64,000 nucleotides of DNA from Arsukibacterium indicum (GTDB lineage Bacteria > Pseudomonadota > Gammaproteobacteria > Enterobacterales > Alteromonadaceae). This document shows positions 54,253 to 64,000 of the stretch, in pieces. A model generated the notes under the pieces. That model did not search any database. It was not told the origin of the DNA and saw only the letters and a program-made list of their open reading frames with translations. The position numbers were made by a program, and so were the translations under genes. The stretch's first letter is position 1. Every line of letters begins with the position of its first letter. The stretch lies in the NCBI RefSeq assembly GCF_019100565.1, contig NZ_JAHRID010000001.1, positions 620,001 through 684,000 on the forward strand, read 5' to 3'.

Positions 54253-54750
54253 ATGAATAACTTAGATTTTACTCCGTTTTACCGTTCTTTTATTGGTTTT
54301 GACCATCTGGCAAACCTGATGAATGCCGCTGCGCGCAACGAAAAACAACCTGCCTATCCGCCTTACAACATTGAGGTAACAGGCGAAGACCAATACTGTA
54401 TCACGATGGCCGTTGCCGGCTTTACTGAGCAGGAGTTGTCGATTGAAACTGAAAACAACACCTTAGTGGTGCAAGGTCAGAAAGACAATAAGGATGATGG
54501 TCGTCACTTTGTTCATCAGGGTATTGCTGAGCGGAACTTTGAACGCAAATTCCAGCTGTCTGATTATGTTAAAGTAACCGGCGCATCGTTGGAAAATGGT
54601 TTACTTCACATTGCTCTGGTAAGGGAAGTCCCTGAGGCGTTAAAACCGAGAAAAATCGCAATTGGCAATATTAAACAGCCGCAACTGGTCAATGGTGACA
54701 ATGCAGCTGAACAGCAAAGCAGCAAAATTAAAACTGCTGTAAACGGTTAA
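54253..54750 (+). CDS. Small heat-shock protein (Hsp20/IbpA family)
   Basis: A 165-residue alpha-crystallin protein. The N-terminus (FTPFYRSFIGFDHLANLM) is IbpA-like, the alpha-crystallin domain spans about 45-135, and the C-terminal anchoring motif is KIAIGN followed by a longer-than-usual tail. It holds unfolded proteins for DnaK/ClpB. The ATG at 54253 is chosen for its GAGGA site. It is transcribed from a sigma-32 promoter. Confidence 0.95.
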   Translation: MNNLDFTPFYRSFIGFDHLANLMNAAARNEKQPAYPPYNIEVTGEDQYCITMAVAGFTEQELSIETENNTLVVQGQKDNKDDGRHFVHQGIAERNFERKFQLSDYVKVTGASLENGLLHIALVREVPEALKPRKIAIGNIKQPQLVNGDNAAEQQSSKIKTAVNG

Positions 54751-54793
54751 GCCTTAATTAACCGGGATAACCAGGCCTACTGGTTTACTGATC

Positions 54794-54819
54794 AAAAAGC
54801 CCTCAATTGAGGGCTTTTT
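54794..54819. terminator. Bidirectional terminator between hsp20 and adk
   Basis: A perfect 13-bp palindrome, AAAAAGCCCTCAA joined to TTGAGGGCTTTTT, with the central bases forming the loop. Confidence 0.92.
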
Positions 54820-54862
54820 AATATCAAAAAACAGTTCGGACAACGCGAACCAGTCGCCAGAG

Positions 54863-55534
<672 letters not shown>

Positions 55535-55681
55535 TCAAATATTTATAAAAGCGAATCTTTACATAATGCGCCTGCCGAAACAAGAATTTTGTCTACTGGT
55601 GCTACCTGAGGTGGCGTATTTACTAGCCTTTAGTCGATAGCCTTGATTTCAGCAGTGTCTGACAGTGTTTATGCGTCAAAA

Positions 55682-55707
55682 TGGCAGAAAGTAATGCTTT
55701 TCTGCCA
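55682..55707 (-). terminator. Terminator downstream of the chemoreceptor gene
   Basis: TGGCAGAAA / TTTCTGCCA stem with an eight-base loop, then TTTTG on the minus strand. A moderate terminator. Confidence 0.55.
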
Positions 55708-55727
55708 GCTAAATCATGATATAACGA

Positions 55728-57659
55728 CTAAAGTCTGAACCGGCGCACCAACTCCTGCAATTGCTCCGCCAGCTCTGACAAGGCATCACTGGCTTTGGCT
55801 GACTGCACAACATTCTCACTATTTTGCAGCGCAACATCACTTATCCGGTGTATGTTCTGATTAATGTCCCGCGACACTGTTGTTTGCTGCTCGGTGGCAC
55901 TGGCTATCTGATGGGCAGTGCTACTGATCAGTTCTACCGCCTCACTTATCGCAAACAACGCCTGACCAGCACTTCCTGCACTGTCCGCAGTCACTTTGGC
56001 TGAGTGTTCGCTACTCTGATTGGCTTTTACTGCACGCTCTGTTCCGGTTTGTAGCTTATCAATCATTTGTTTTATTTCAGTGGTAGAGTCTTTCGTCCGG
56101 CTGGCCAACGTGCGCACTTCGTCCGCTACCACAGCAAAGCCGCGCCCACTTTCGCCGGCCCGCGCGGCTTCAATCGCTGCATTAAGAGCCAGTAAATTGG
56201 TTTGCTCGGCTATACTTTCAATTACTTGCAGGATACTGCCGATATGATCGCTGTCTTGTTTTAGTAAGTTTATGATCTCTGAGGCCTTGCCAACCTCTGC
56301 AGAAAGCTTTTTAAGATCAGCCAGCGTGGTACTGACTACTTGCTGGCCATGCGCCGTTTCCCGCTCAGCTGCCGTTGCTGCCTGTGCTGCTTGCTGAGTA
56401 TTGCGTGAGACTTCTTCCAACGAGCTGGTCATCTGATTCATGGCCACAGCCGAACTATTAATCTCATTGTTTTGTTGCTCAATCCCAGTGCGGGTATGCT
56501 CATTAATTTTTGACAGCTCTGTTGCCGCAGAGGCAACCTGATCCGAATAGTCACCGACCTGGCCAATCATCTTACGCAGGTTTTGCTGCATACTGGCAAT
56601 GGACGCCAGCAGGCTATCGCTGTCACCTGATTTAAGCATTATCTGTGCTGTCAAATCGCCCTCAGCAACCTTATGTACCGCTGCAGCGGCATATTCCGGC
56701 TCACCCCCAAGTAATCTGGTGACACTGCGAACCAGCATAATGCAGATCAGCGCAGCAATGATTAACACTACCAATGAAATAACTAACAATGTCCAGAACA
56801 TTGCTTTTACATCGGTCAGAGCTTCAGCCTGGCGACTTTCAAGTACCAGCGACCAACCAAGCATCGGGATAAAGTTATAACTACCAAATACCTCAGTGGC
56901 AGCAGCATTCTGATACTGCCCCACCCCACTTTGTTTCGCCCTGGCTGCTACCGCTGCATCCGTACTTAGCTGTCCGGTTACCCCCGTTAACGAAGCGGCG
57001 GCGGTAATGGCTGCGCCGTCACTGTCCAGCAAGTAAATTTCAGTGTAGCTGTTATGACTTAGCTCATTTACCATCTCAAAAATTGTACTTAGCTGAACGG
57101 CGCCCCGCATTACTCCGACAACCTCGCCATTCTGGCGAATAGGAATGGCCACCGTACTTACTCTGGCACCAGTCGCCCGGGATACTATCGGTTGAGAAAA
57201 AGTATCCTGCCCGGCGATAGCCTGCTTAAACCAGGCCCTGTCAGCGACATTGAAATCCTGCGCCTCAGCAAAGGACAACACCCGGGCCTGACCGTTGGCA
57301 TAGCTGACACCCGCGCGGCCCAGGCCATCAGGGCCCACCACAAAAATAGTGTCATAATAGCCCTGACTTTGTGCCATTGCCTGCAGCAAGCTGCTGCTAA
57401 GTGCTAAATCGCCCTGCTGAACCTGAGCAAGCCCGGCCAGATAGCGCATCTCCTCCTGGCGAACCAATAACCAGTTTGTAAATGCCTCAGCATTGGCACT
57501 ACCGTTATTTTTTAAGTTGGTTAGAACAGCTTCCGTGCGGGTGTTTTTATATTCGATAAAAACCAGACTGGTCAGCACTACAATCGACAACAATATCAGC
57601 CCCACCATACTGGCAGTCAGTCTGACACCCAAGCTTAAGTTTCTCCAATTCGACACCAT
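55728..57659 (-). CDS. Methyl-accepting chemotaxis protein
   Basis: A 643-residue transmembrane chemoreceptor: TM1 at about 13-34, a periplasmic double-Cache-like ligand domain (about 40-280), TM2 at about 288-312, HAMP, and a C-terminal signalling hairpin with the CheA/CheW tip [32 protein letters not shown]. The ligand is unknown. No CheR-docking pentapeptide is visible at the C-terminus (ends LVRRFRL). GGGAG precedes the ATG. Confidence 0.95.
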   Translation of the reverse strand: MVSNWRNLSLGVRLTASMVGLILLSIVVLTSLVFIEYKNTRTEAVLTNLKNNGSANAEAFTNWLLVRQEEMRYLAGLAQVQQGDLALSSSLLQAMAQSQGYYDTIFVVGPDGLGRAGVSYANGQARVLSFAEAQDFNVADRAWFKQAIAGQDTFSQPIVSRATGARVSTVAIPIRQNGEVVGVMRGAVQLSTIFEMVNELSHNSYTEIYLLDSDGAAITAAASLTGVTGQLSTDAAVAARAKQSGVGQYQNAAATEVFGSYNFIPMLGWSLVLESRQAEALTDVKAMFWTLLVISLVVLIIAALICIMLVRSVTRLLGGEPEYAAAAVHKVAEGDLTAQIMLKSGDSDSLLASIASMQQNLRKMIGQVGDYSDQVASAATELSKINEHTRTGIEQQNNEINSSAVAMNQMTSSLEEVSRNTQQAAQAATAAERETAHGQQVVSTTLADLKKLSAEVGKASEIINLLKQDSDHIGSILQVIESIAEQTNLLALNAAIEAARAGESGRGFAVVADEVRTLASRTKDSTTEIKQMIDKLQTGTERAVKANQSSEHSAKVTADSAGSAGQALFAISEAVELISSTAHQIASATEQQTTVSRDINQNIHRISDVALQNSENVVQSAKASDALSELAEQLQELVRRFRL

Positions 57660-57742
57660 GATGCACTCCCGCTACACAACCGAATATTGGAAAAAGTATA
57701 GTTTGTAATCAGATAGATGCGAGGCAATATTTACAAATAGAA

Positions 57743-57775
57743 AAGCCCGCCAATGCAAAAGCACCTGGCGGGCTT
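57743..57775 (-). terminator. Terminator of htpG
   Basis: A 10-bp AAGCCCGCCA stem with a 13-base loop and a T-rich run on the minus strand. Confidence 0.88.
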
Positions 57776-57793
57776 AAAATTAATTGCAATACA

Positions 57794-59719
57794 TTACTTT
57801 GCCAGAGACAATAATAAGTTATTTAGCCGCGTTACATAACTGGCCGGGTTCTTTAAACTGCCACGCTCAGCTAACAGCGCTTGTTCAAACAACACCTGGG
57901 CCCATTCGTTAAAGCGGGCATCGTCACTTTCATCAGCGATATGTTTTACCAGCTGATGCTCTGGGTTAAGTTCAAATATTGGCTTAACATCCGGCACCTT
58001 CTGCCCTACCGATTCCATCAACTTCATCATTTGGGTGCTCATATCGTGCTCATCAGTAACGACACAGGCCGGGCTGTCAGTTAAACGGTGGCTAACCTTC
58101 ACTTCTTTTACTTCGTCACCAAGGGCCGTTTTGAAGCGCTCCAACACGCTGGCGAATGCTTCAGCAGTTTCCTGTTGTGCTTTCTTGGTTTCTTCATCAT
58201 CCAGTTTGGATAAATCTAAGCCACCTTTTGCTACCGAACGCAGCTTTTTGTCACTGAATTCCGGTAAATGCTGGATCAGCCACTCGTCGATCCGGTCTGA
58301 TAACAGCAGTACTTCAATGCCTTTTTTACGGAACACTTCCAGATGCGGGCTATGCTTGGCCGCCTGATAGCTATCAGCTACCACGTAGTAAATTTCTTCC
58401 TGGCCCTCTTTCATCCGGCTAACATAGTCCGCCAGAGACACATTCTGAGTTGCATCTTCATTATTAGTCGATGCAAAACGCAACAAGCCGGCAATTTGCT
58501 CTTTGTTGGCAAAGTCTTCTGCCGGGCCTTCTTTTAACACCTGGCCAAATTCATTCCAGAAAATCTGATACTGCTCAGGATCTTTTGCCAGTTTATCCAG
58601 CATTTTCAGGGTGCGGCTGGTACAGCCTTTGCGCAGGCTCTGGGTAACTTTGGTGTCCTGCAGGATTTCCCGCGAAACATTCAGTGGTAAATCGCTGGAA
58701 TCCAGTACGCCTTTGATAAAACGCAGATAGCTTGGCATAAACTGCTCGGCGTCATCCATAATAAATACGCGTTGAACATAAAGTTTTAAGCCATGCTTCG
58801 CCTCGCGGTTCCACATATCAAACGGCGCTTTTTTAGGCACATAAAGTAAGCTGGTGTAATTGCTGCTACCTTCAACTTTATTATGGCTCCAGCTTAATGG
58901 TTCGCTCCAGTCGTGCGATATATGCTTATAAAACTCCTGATACTCGGGCTCAGTTATCTCAGATTTATCGCGGGTCCACAGTGCAGTGGCTTTGTTTACG
59001 GCCTGCCAGCTGCCCTCAGTTGCCGCTATTTTCTCGCCGTCTTCTTCCCGCTCCGGCGAGCCTTCCTGCCACATTTCTACCGGAATACTGATATGGTCAG
59101 AATACTTGGTAATAATACTTTCCACTTTCCAGCGGCTTAAAAACTCATCCTCACCTTCACGTAGATGCAAAATAATATCGGTGCCACGGCTGTCTTTGTT
59201 AATTGGTGCCAGCGTATACTCGCCCTCACCTGCAGACTCCCATTCTACTGCCTGCTCAGTGCCGGCTTTACGGGTTCGTACAGTCACTTTATCTGCAACG
59301 ATAAAGGCAGAATAAAAGCCAACCCCAAACTGACCGATTAATTTTGAATCTTTGCTCTGGTCGCCAGATAACTGAGAGAAAAACTCTTTAGTACCTGATT
59401 TAGCAATAGTACCCAGGTGTGAAATAACTTCCTGCTCAGTCATACCGATACCGTTATCGCTGACAGTCAGGGTGCGGTTGGCTTCATCCAGGCTTATCCG
59501 AACCTTTAATTCACCATCATCTGCGTACAGGCTGGAGTCAGACAAGGCCAGAAAGCGCAGTTTGTCGGCGGCATCAGAGGCATTAGATACCAATTCACGC
59601 AGGAATATTTCTTTGTTGGAATACAGTGAATGGATCATCAGATTAAGAAGTTGTTTAACTTCTGCCTGAAAGCCATGAGTCTGCTTCTGTCCAGGGTTAG
59701 TGGCAGTATTATCACTCAT
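57794..59719 (-). CDS. htpG: Molecular chaperone HtpG (Hsp90)
   Basis: A 641-residue Hsp90 homologue. The N-terminal GHKL ATPase has [30 protein letters not shown] and [11 protein letters not shown]; the middle and C-terminal dimerisation domains follow. It remodels clients with DnaK. There is no C-terminal MEEVD, as expected in bacteria. A GAGGA site precedes the ATG. It is preceded by a clear sigma-32 promoter. Confidence 0.98.
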   Translation of the reverse strand: MSDNTATNPGQKQTHGFQAEVKQLLNLMIHSLYSNKEIFLRELVSNASDAADKLRFLALSDSSLYADDGELKVRISLDEANRTLTVSDNGIGMTEQEVISHLGTIAKSGTKEFFSQLSGDQSKDSKLIGQFGVGFYSAFIVADKVTVRTRKAGTEQAVEWESAGEGEYTLAPINKDSRGTDIILHLREGEDEFLSRWKVESIITKYSDHISIPVEMWQEGSPEREEDGEKIAATEGSWQAVNKATALWTRDKSEITEPEYQEFYKHISHDWSEPLSWSHNKVEGSSNYTSLLYVPKKAPFDMWNREAKHGLKLYVQRVFIMDDAEQFMPSYLRFIKGVLDSSDLPLNVSREILQDTKVTQSLRKGCTSRTLKMLDKLAKDPEQYQIFWNEFGQVLKEGPAEDFANKEQIAGLLRFASTNNEDATQNVSLADYVSRMKEGQEEIYYVVADSYQAAKHSPHLEVFRKKGIEVLLLSDRIDEWLIQHLPEFSDKKLRSVAKGGLDLSKLDDEETKKAQQETAEAFASVLERFKTALGDEVKEVKVSHRLTDSPACVVTDEHDMSTQMMKLMESVGQKVPDVKPIFELNPEHQLVKHIADESDDARFNEWAQVLFEQALLAERGSLKNPASYVTRLNNLLLSLAK

Positions 59720-59786
59720 TCTCGGGTCCTCGAACTTAGTTTTTACAGGATTTACCGGGCACGCTTGTACCCGTCAGTTGCCTGTT

Positions 59787-59815
59787 ATATGGGGCAGCTG
59801 CTCACTAAATTCAAG
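59787..59815 (-). promoter_or_regulatory. Sigma-32 (heat-shock) promoter of htpG
   Basis: Minus strand: CTTGAAT (-35, 59809-59815), 14-bp spacer, CCCCATAT (-10, 59787-59794), a near-perfect RpoH promoter about 60 bases before the htpG start. Confidence 0.85.
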
Positions 59816-59838
59816 TTATAAAAATGCCGGGTAAGCAA

Positions 59839-60441
59839 TCAGAAAGTTTTACGACCGCTGAAGGCATGCGATAAGGTGGTACCGTCAATATACTCCAGCT
59901 CACCACCAACCGGCACACCCTGTGCTAAGCGGGTAACCGGGATCTGATATTTATGACACAGCTCTGCCAGATAAAATGCGGTAGCATCACCCTCTACCGT
60001 CGGATTTGTCGCCAGAATAACTTCACTGATCTGGCCTTTAGCCAGCTGCTTATCCAGCCGGTCCAGGCCAAGCTCAGCAGGGCCAACACCATCAAGTGGT
60101 GAAATGTAGCCCATCAGCACAAAATACAAACCATTAAACTGGCCGGTATGTTCAATTGCCAGTTGGTCTGATGCCGAGCCAACGATACACAGCGTGCCGG
60201 CCTGTTGTCGCTGCGGGTCAGCACATAACGCGCAAACGTCTGCTTCACAAAAAGTGCGGCAGCTCTGACAATGGCCCACCTTGTCCATGGCTCTGGTTAA
60301 GGCGGCGCCCAGCCGCACGCCGCCCTCCCGGTTGCGCTCCAGCAACTGAAACGCCATGCGCTGAGCCGATTTTGGACCCACACCGGGCAATACCCGCAAC
60401 GCTTCAATTAATTGCTGAACTAATGGCGCAAGTTTGCTCAT
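59839..60441 (-). CDS. recR: Recombination mediator RecR
   Basis: A 200-residue RecFOR-pathway protein that helps load RecA on gaps. An N-terminal helix-hairpin-helix ([16 protein letters not shown]), a C4 zinc finger ([16 protein letters not shown]) and a Toprim domain ([17 protein letters not shown] ... [10 protein letters not shown]) are visible in the standard order. Length is standard (about 200). Third gene of the dnaX-ybaB-recR operon, 19 bp after ybaB. Confidence 0.98.
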   Translation of the reverse strand: MSKLAPLVQQLIEALRVLPGVGPKSAQRMAFQLLERNREGGVRLGAALTRAMDKVGHCQSCRTFCEADVCALCADPQRQQAGTLCIVGSASDQLAIEHTGQFNGLYFVLMGYISPLDGVGPAELGLDRLDKQLAKGQISEVILATNPTVEGDATAFYLAELCHKYQIPVTRLAQGVPVGGELEYIDGTTLSHAFSGRKTF

Positions 60442-60460
60442 ACTGCTGCTAATACCCGGA

Positions 60461-60787
60461 TTAAAATGGTAACTTCATACCTGGTGGTAACTGCATACCG
60501 CCGGTAACTTTTGCCATTTGTTCTTTGTTATTATCCTCAACCCTTCTGACGGCATCATTTAATGCTGCAGCCACCAGATCTTCCAGCATCTCTTTATCAT
60601 CAGCCAGTAAACTGTCATCAATTTCTACCCGACGTACATTGTGGCTGCCGGTCATGGTAATTTTTACCAGGCCAGCACCCGATTCACCCGTCACTTCCAT
60701 GTTGGCAATTTCGGCCTGCACTTTCTGCATTTTCTCCTGCATGGCTTGCGCCTGCTTCATAATATTGCCCATACCGCCTTTAAACAT
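60461..60787 (-). CDS. ybaB: YbaB/EbfC nucleoid-associated protein
   Basis: A 108-residue DNA-binding protein with an N-terminal Met/Gln-rich helix ([19 protein letters not shown]) and the family core [20 protein letters not shown]. It coats and compacts DNA as a dimer. It sits between dnaX and recR as in nearly all gammaproteobacteria. Confidence 0.96.
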   Translation of the reverse strand: MFKGGMGNIMKQAQAMQEKMQKVQAEIANMEVTGESGAGLVKITMTGSHNVRRVEIDDSLLADDKEMLEDLVAAALNDAVRRVEDNNKEQMAKVTGGMQLPPGMKLPF

Positions 60788-60873
60788 AGCTCTATCTCTC
60801 TGTTAAAATTGTTTGCGCCACGATAATCAGTAGCGCTTTAAATTACAAGTTTACCGGCATTGGTAATACGCTG

Positions 60874-63000
60874 CTAGTTTACCTGCAGAGTATCTAACAA
60901 CAAACTGGCATCAAATTGCTGCTGTAATAGTTGCACGTTCGGGTCTTCCTGCATCAGCCGGCTCACATAGTTTTTGCGCTCAAGCTCTATCCGCTGTTGA
61001 ATAGCCAAAGGGCATTGTGGTACCTCATTGCTGTAGCTTATCTCCAGCTCAAGCTGCTGGTGTGTTGCTTCAGAAAGTAACTTAACCAACTGCATACGGA
61101 AATCAGAGTTATCCAGATGTTGCTGGCTTTGATTTACAACCAGTGTCAGCCGCTGCTGTTGCAGTTGCATGGCACTGTTTAGCAGAAACAACCTCATTAG
61201 CCCACCAACCGGCATTTTTTCAATTAACGCCGCCCAGCTATCAACTTCAGCGGCAAAGCGGATCGAAAAATTCTGCTCGTTAATTTCACCGTCAAAACCT
61301 TTTCCCGGTTCAATCTGCTGGTGGCTTTGCTGCCATAGCGAATCCAGCATTGCCAGGTTTGCTGCATCTTCCGGATAAAGCTGCTCAGTATCCGTCTCGG
61401 TGTCATCCGGATATTCCGGCATCAATTTGCTGGCCTGCTCCGACGCTCTGCCAGGCTGCACCGCATCAGGCTGCGCATCCGCTGCCAATTCGCTATCATC
61501 CGTGTGTTCTGCCGTTGCCACCGGACCAGCATTAGCCACCGGTGCTGGCCGGTGCTCAGGCTTTTTTGGCGGCGTAACTCCCGCATCCATCGCCAGGCCG
61601 CGACGTTTAATAATACTGGCTGTTAGTGGATCAATGCTCTCGGTATGCGCTGTTGCAGGCTTTGCAGTAGCTGATTCCGTATCAGAGCTCGCAGTGTCGG
61701 ATGATTCCCGCTGCCCAGTTGGTTGAAAAACTGGCTGAACCACATTCTCTGGCCGGTTGCGCTGCTCTGCTGCTCCAGCTTCAGCCCCTGAAATGTGGCT
61801 CTCGTCTGTTGCAAAGGCGGGCACTGTTGTAGTTGGTATGTTTTGGATGGCACCTGACGCACTATCCCTGGTGCCGGAACCAGCAGATTGCTGAATGCCG
61901 CCAGTTTGAACTGCACCTGTCGCGGGTACAAAAGCCAGAGCGCGCAGTAACGCCATTTCCAAACCGGTTCGCTCATCCGGTGCATAGCTCAGTTCACGTT
62001 TACCGCTTATCAGCAACTGATAATACAACTGTAATGCTTCAGGCGTCTGGTTAGCTGCCAACATCGACACAAATTCCGGTTGCTCTGATAACTGCGCTGC
62101 GCCGGGTTCTAACTGGCTCAATGCCCCCTGGTGCAACAGGGTTAACATGTCATCCAACACCCTGCTGTAAGCACTGTGCTGGCTGATCAACGCCTGTAAG
62201 CCAGCCTGCATCGCCTGATAGTCTTGCTGAAGAATAGCCCCAAGAATGGTGCTGGCGAACTGCTGATCCAAAAAGCCAAGCATCGCCCGCACAGTTTCCA
62301 GTGTTAGCTGGCTGTTACTCTGAGCAATCGCCTGATCCGTTAAACTTAACGAATCGCGTACGCTGCCATTGGCAGCCCTTGCCAGTAACGACAGGGCCGC
62401 CGGCTCAAAATAGATTTGCTCTTCCGTCAGCACTCGCGCCAGATGCGCTGAAATCTGATCCTGGTTCAGTGCTTTTAAGCTAAATTGCAAACAACGCGAC
62501 AATACCGTCACCGGCAGCTTTTGCGGATCGGTCGTTGCCAGCAGAAACTTAACATGTGGAGGTGGCTCTTCCAGGGTTTTTAGCAGGGCATTAAAACTGT
62601 GGCGGGACAACATGTGCACTTCATCTATCAGGTACACTTTAAAGCGACCACGACTTGGCGCATATTGCACGTTGTCTAATAAATCACGGGTGTCTTCAAC
62701 TTTGGTGCGCGACGCGGCATCAATTTCGAGTAAATCAACAAAATTGCCGCCATCAATTTCCAGGCAGGCGCTGCAAACGCCACAAGGTGTGGCGGTAATG
62801 CCGGTTTCACAGTTTAAACTTTTGGCAAAAATCCGCGCTATCGTGGTTTTACCCACGCCACGGGTGCCGGTAAACAGGTAAGCATGGTGCAAACGGCTAT
62901 TGTGCAGAGCATTACTAAGCGCTGTTTTTACATGGTCCTGGCCAACCAGTTCTGCAAACTGCTTTGGCCGCCATTTTCTTGCTAAAACCTGATAACTCAT
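60874..63000 (-). CDS. dnaX: DNA polymerase III tau subunit (tau/gamma)
   Basis: A 708-residue clamp-loader ATPase. The N-terminal AAA+ module has Walker A GTRGVGKT (45-52), a four-Cys zinc site (CETGITATPCGVCSAC) and Walker B VYLIDEVHMLS. A long low-complexity linker (about 370-560) and the tau-specific C-terminal part that contacts DnaB and Pol III alpha follow. Within the linker, codons 479-480 form an A AAA AAG slippery site in the E. coli phase, with an upstream Shine-Dalgarno-like element and a downstream hairpin, so a gamma form of about 481 residues is also predicted. Confidence 0.98.
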   Translation of the reverse strand: MSYQVLARKWRPKQFAELVGQDHVKTALSNALHNSRLHHAYLFTGTRGVGKTTIARIFAKSLNCETGITATPCGVCSACLEIDGGNFVDLLEIDAASRTKVEDTRDLLDNVQYAPSRGRFKVYLIDEVHMLSRHSFNALLKTLEEPPPHVKFLLATTDPQKLPVTVLSRCLQFSLKALNQDQISAHLARVLTEEQIYFEPAALSLLARAANGSVRDSLSLTDQAIAQSNSQLTLETVRAMLGFLDQQFASTILGAILQQDYQAMQAGLQALISQHSAYSRVLDDMLTLLHQGALSQLEPGAAQLSEQPEFVSMLAANQTPEALQLYYQLLISGKRELSYAPDERTGLEMALLRALAFVPATGAVQTGGIQQSAGSGTRDSASGAIQNIPTTTVPAFATDESHISGAEAGAAEQRNRPENVVQPVFQPTGQRESSDTASSDTESATAKPATAHTESIDPLTASIIKRRGLAMDAGVTPPKKPEHRPAPVANAGPVATAEHTDDSELAADAQPDAVQPGRASEQASKLMPEYPDDTETDTEQLYPEDAANLAMLDSLWQQSHQQIEPGKGFDGEINEQNFSIRFAAEVDSWAALIEKMPVGGLMRLFLLNSAMQLQQQRLTLVVNQSQQHLDNSDFRMQLVKLLSEATHQQLELEISYSNEVPQCPLAIQQRIELERKNYVSRLMQEDPNVQLLQQQFDASLLLDTLQVN
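61534..61582 (-). other. Programmed -1 frameshift cassette in dnaX
   Basis: In order on the minus strand: GGGAG (61578-61582), ten bases, the heptamer A AAA AAG (61561-61567) in the correct reading phase, four bases, then a hairpin AGCACCGG / CCGGTGGCT with one bulge (61556-61534). After slipping, the -1 frame reads one Ala codon (GCC) and stops at TGA (61556-61558). These are all the parts of the E. coli dnaX cassette. Confidence 0.85.
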
Positions 63001-63045
63001 GCCACAGCCTGATAGGTAAGAGGATGTTCTGGTATCAGACTAAAC

Positions 63046-63594
63046 TTATTCGCCGCTATACTCAACCAGACTCAGGATATTTAAACCTAAAGCCTCTAAC
63101 CGACTAACACCACCAAGTTCAGGCAGCGCAATAACGAAAGCAGCGTGATCAACTGTACCGCCCAAACGACGGACTAACTGTACAGTAGCATCGATGGTAC
63201 CGCCGGTTGCCAGTAAGTCATCAACCAGTAATACCTTGTCGCCTGCTTCTATTGCATCGGCGTGCAGTTCAAGCGCATCTTCGCCATACTCCAGGGTATA
63301 GCTTTGCGAAATCCGTTCGCGGGGTAGTTTGCCTGGCTTACGTACTGGCACAAACGGAATACCCAACGCATAGGATAATGGTGCGCCAAAAATAAAGCCG
63401 CGTGACTCAGTGCCAATGATTTTCTCGATACCCTTATCAGCGTAATAAGCCGCGAAAGCATCAATCACTTTTTTAAAGGCAGGGCCGTCCTGCATCAGGC
63501 TGGTTACATCCCGAAAGGTAATACCTGGTTTTGGGTAATCAGGTACCGTCTTAATTACGGCTTTTAAGTCAGAAGCGAGTTGATGCAAATTCAT
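63046..63594 (-). CDS. apt: Adenine phosphoribosyltransferase
   Basis: A 182-residue purine salvage enzyme (adenine + PRPP to AMP). The PRPP-binding loop is [14 protein letters not shown], the core [29 protein letters not shown] is intact, and length is standard. AGGTAG precedes the ATG. It lies 45 bp from dnaX in the same direction, the conserved apt-dnaX order. Confidence 0.98.
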   Translation of the reverse strand: MNLHQLASDLKAVIKTVPDYPKPGITFRDVTSLMQDGPAFKKVIDAFAAYYADKGIEKIIGTESRGFIFGAPLSYALGIPFVPVRKPGKLPRERISQSYTLEYGEDALELHADAIEAGDKVLLVDDLLATGGTIDATVQLVRRLGGTVDHAAFVIALPELGGVSRLEALGLNILSLVEYSGE

Positions 63595-63625
63595 GGTGCT
63601 ACCTATTTGGGTCTGACGACGTTGA

Positions 63626-63745
63626 TCAGAACAGAAGTTGTACCCAGCGCACTATTGGCGCCAGACATAGCAAAGCAACAAAAAAGGCGACAAACGCCAG
63701 AAACTGCCAAAAATTAAATGAATCTTTAAAATTTTCGTCGGCCAT
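63626..63745 (-). CDS. Putative small membrane protein (39 aa)
   Basis: A short [23 protein letters not shown] at its N-terminus, then [10 protein letters not shown] and a basic end. It is one clear hydrophobic helix (about 12-30) with a charged N-terminal tip. GGAT-type ribosome-binding bases lie close before the ATG, and it ends 31 bp before apt, so it could be cotranscribed. A competing 61-codon ORF in another frame (63652-63837) is less convincing. Unrecognised family. Confidence 0.5.
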   Translation of the reverse strand: MADENFKDSFNFWQFLAFVAFFVALLCLAPIVRWVQLLF

Positions 63746-63842
63746 CCAATCCACTCTTTGCTATTGAAGAACATTTTAAGGGCGCTAATGGTAATGAATT
63801 TACGCCGCTTTGAAAAGCGCCAAAGCGAATAATCCAAAAAGA

Positions 63843-63868
63843 AAAGCCCCGCAAAAGTGCGGGGCTTT
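63843..63868. terminator. Terminator between the outer-membrane receptor gene and the apt cluster
   Basis: AAAGCCCCGCA / TGCGGGGCTTT stem with a four-base loop, A-run on the left and T-run on the right. It most likely ends the receptor gene at the window's right edge. Confidence 0.9.
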
Positions 63869-63901
63869 CAATTTACAGCAAGGTACGCTGTAACAGACTT
63901 A

Positions 63902-64000
63902 TCAGAACGTATAAGTCATATTAACGAAAGCACGACGGCCTAAATAATCCAGCTGCGATGCGAATAGCGGTACGTTACCCACTACGTTTGACGCTGCCGG
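63902..64000 (-). CDS. C-terminus of a probable TonB-dependent outer-membrane receptor (partial)
   Basis: The last 32 codons of a gene entering from the right end: ...PLFASQLDYLGRRAFVNMTY, then T-F and a TGA stop. A final beta-strand ending in aromatic Phe is the outer-membrane protein insertion signal, and 'LGRRAFVNMTYTF' strongly resembles the end of TonB-dependent receptors of Alteromonadales. The substrate cannot be read from this fragment. Confidence 0.6.
   Translation of the reverse strand, partial: PAASNVVGNVPLFASQLDYLGRRAFVNMTYTF

Noticed and set aside
63652-63837. 61-codon minus-strand ORF upstream of apt
   Set aside because: It has no good ribosome-binding site, has a Lys/Trp/Phe-rich random-looking composition, and overlaps the better 39-residue ORF in another frame.

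Overview
The window is chromosomal core DNA of a gammaproteobacterium. Gene content and order (tig-clpP-clpX-lon-hupB-ppiD; pdxB-asd-fimV-truA-accD-folC-dedD-cvpA-purF; prkA-yeaH-spoVR; dnaX-ybaB-recR; a MotY homologue beside rnt) point to the Alteromonadales-like group, perhaps near Rheinheimera, Alishewanella or Arsukibacterium. That genus-level guess is inference from general knowledge and was not tested by any search. I see no insertion sequence, prophage, integron, CRISPR array or defence island.

Layout. 1-7.3 kb: a divergent psp locus (pspB start and pspA to the left, pspF to the right), with pspF stop/start-overlapped to sapABCDF, an ABC peptide transporter. 7.3-15.8 kb: the protein quality-control block on the minus strand (ppiD, hupB, lon, clpX, clpP, tig), with a heat-shock type promoter before lon. 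16-18.5 kb: proBA. 18.8-19.5 kb: a minus-strand tRNA operon (Pro-Arg-His-Pro) containing one degenerate tRNA-Pro-like fragment and followed by three tandem 84-85 bp repeats made of a tRNA-Pro 3' half. 19.7-28.3 kb: folD, an unrecognised membrane-anchored ankyrin-like protein, a lipoprotein hydrolase, cysS, ppiB, lpxH, miaE and a Yip1-type membrane protein. 28.3-40.7 kb: a long minus-strand run of housekeeping genes from fabB to purF. 40.8-46.3 kb: mnmC, a small exported protein, motY, rnt, grxD, sodB. 46.5-51.3 kb: the prkA-yeaH-spoVR stress operon. 51.3-53.3 kb: a response regulator and diguanylate cyclase pair. 53.4-64 kb: exported tpx, hsp20, adk, a chemoreceptor, htpG, recR, ybaB, dnaX, apt, a tiny membrane ORF and the end of an outer-membrane receptor.

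Regulation that can be read directly includes sigma-32-type promoters before lon, hsp20 and htpG. A pair of palindromes 20 bp apart lies between pspA and pspF with a plausible sigma-54 element. A stable-RNA promoter with a GC-rich discriminator precedes the tRNA operon, and a FabR-like operator precedes fabB. dnaX carries a complete programmed -1 frameshift cassette (Shine-Dalgarno-like element, A AAA AAG heptamer, hairpin, immediate -1 stop) predicted to yield a short gamma subunit. Many operons end in strong, often bidirectional, hairpin terminators.

I found no whole new system. The least explained items are the chimeric tRNA-half repeats, the ankyrin-like membrane protein and the small membrane or secreted proteins.
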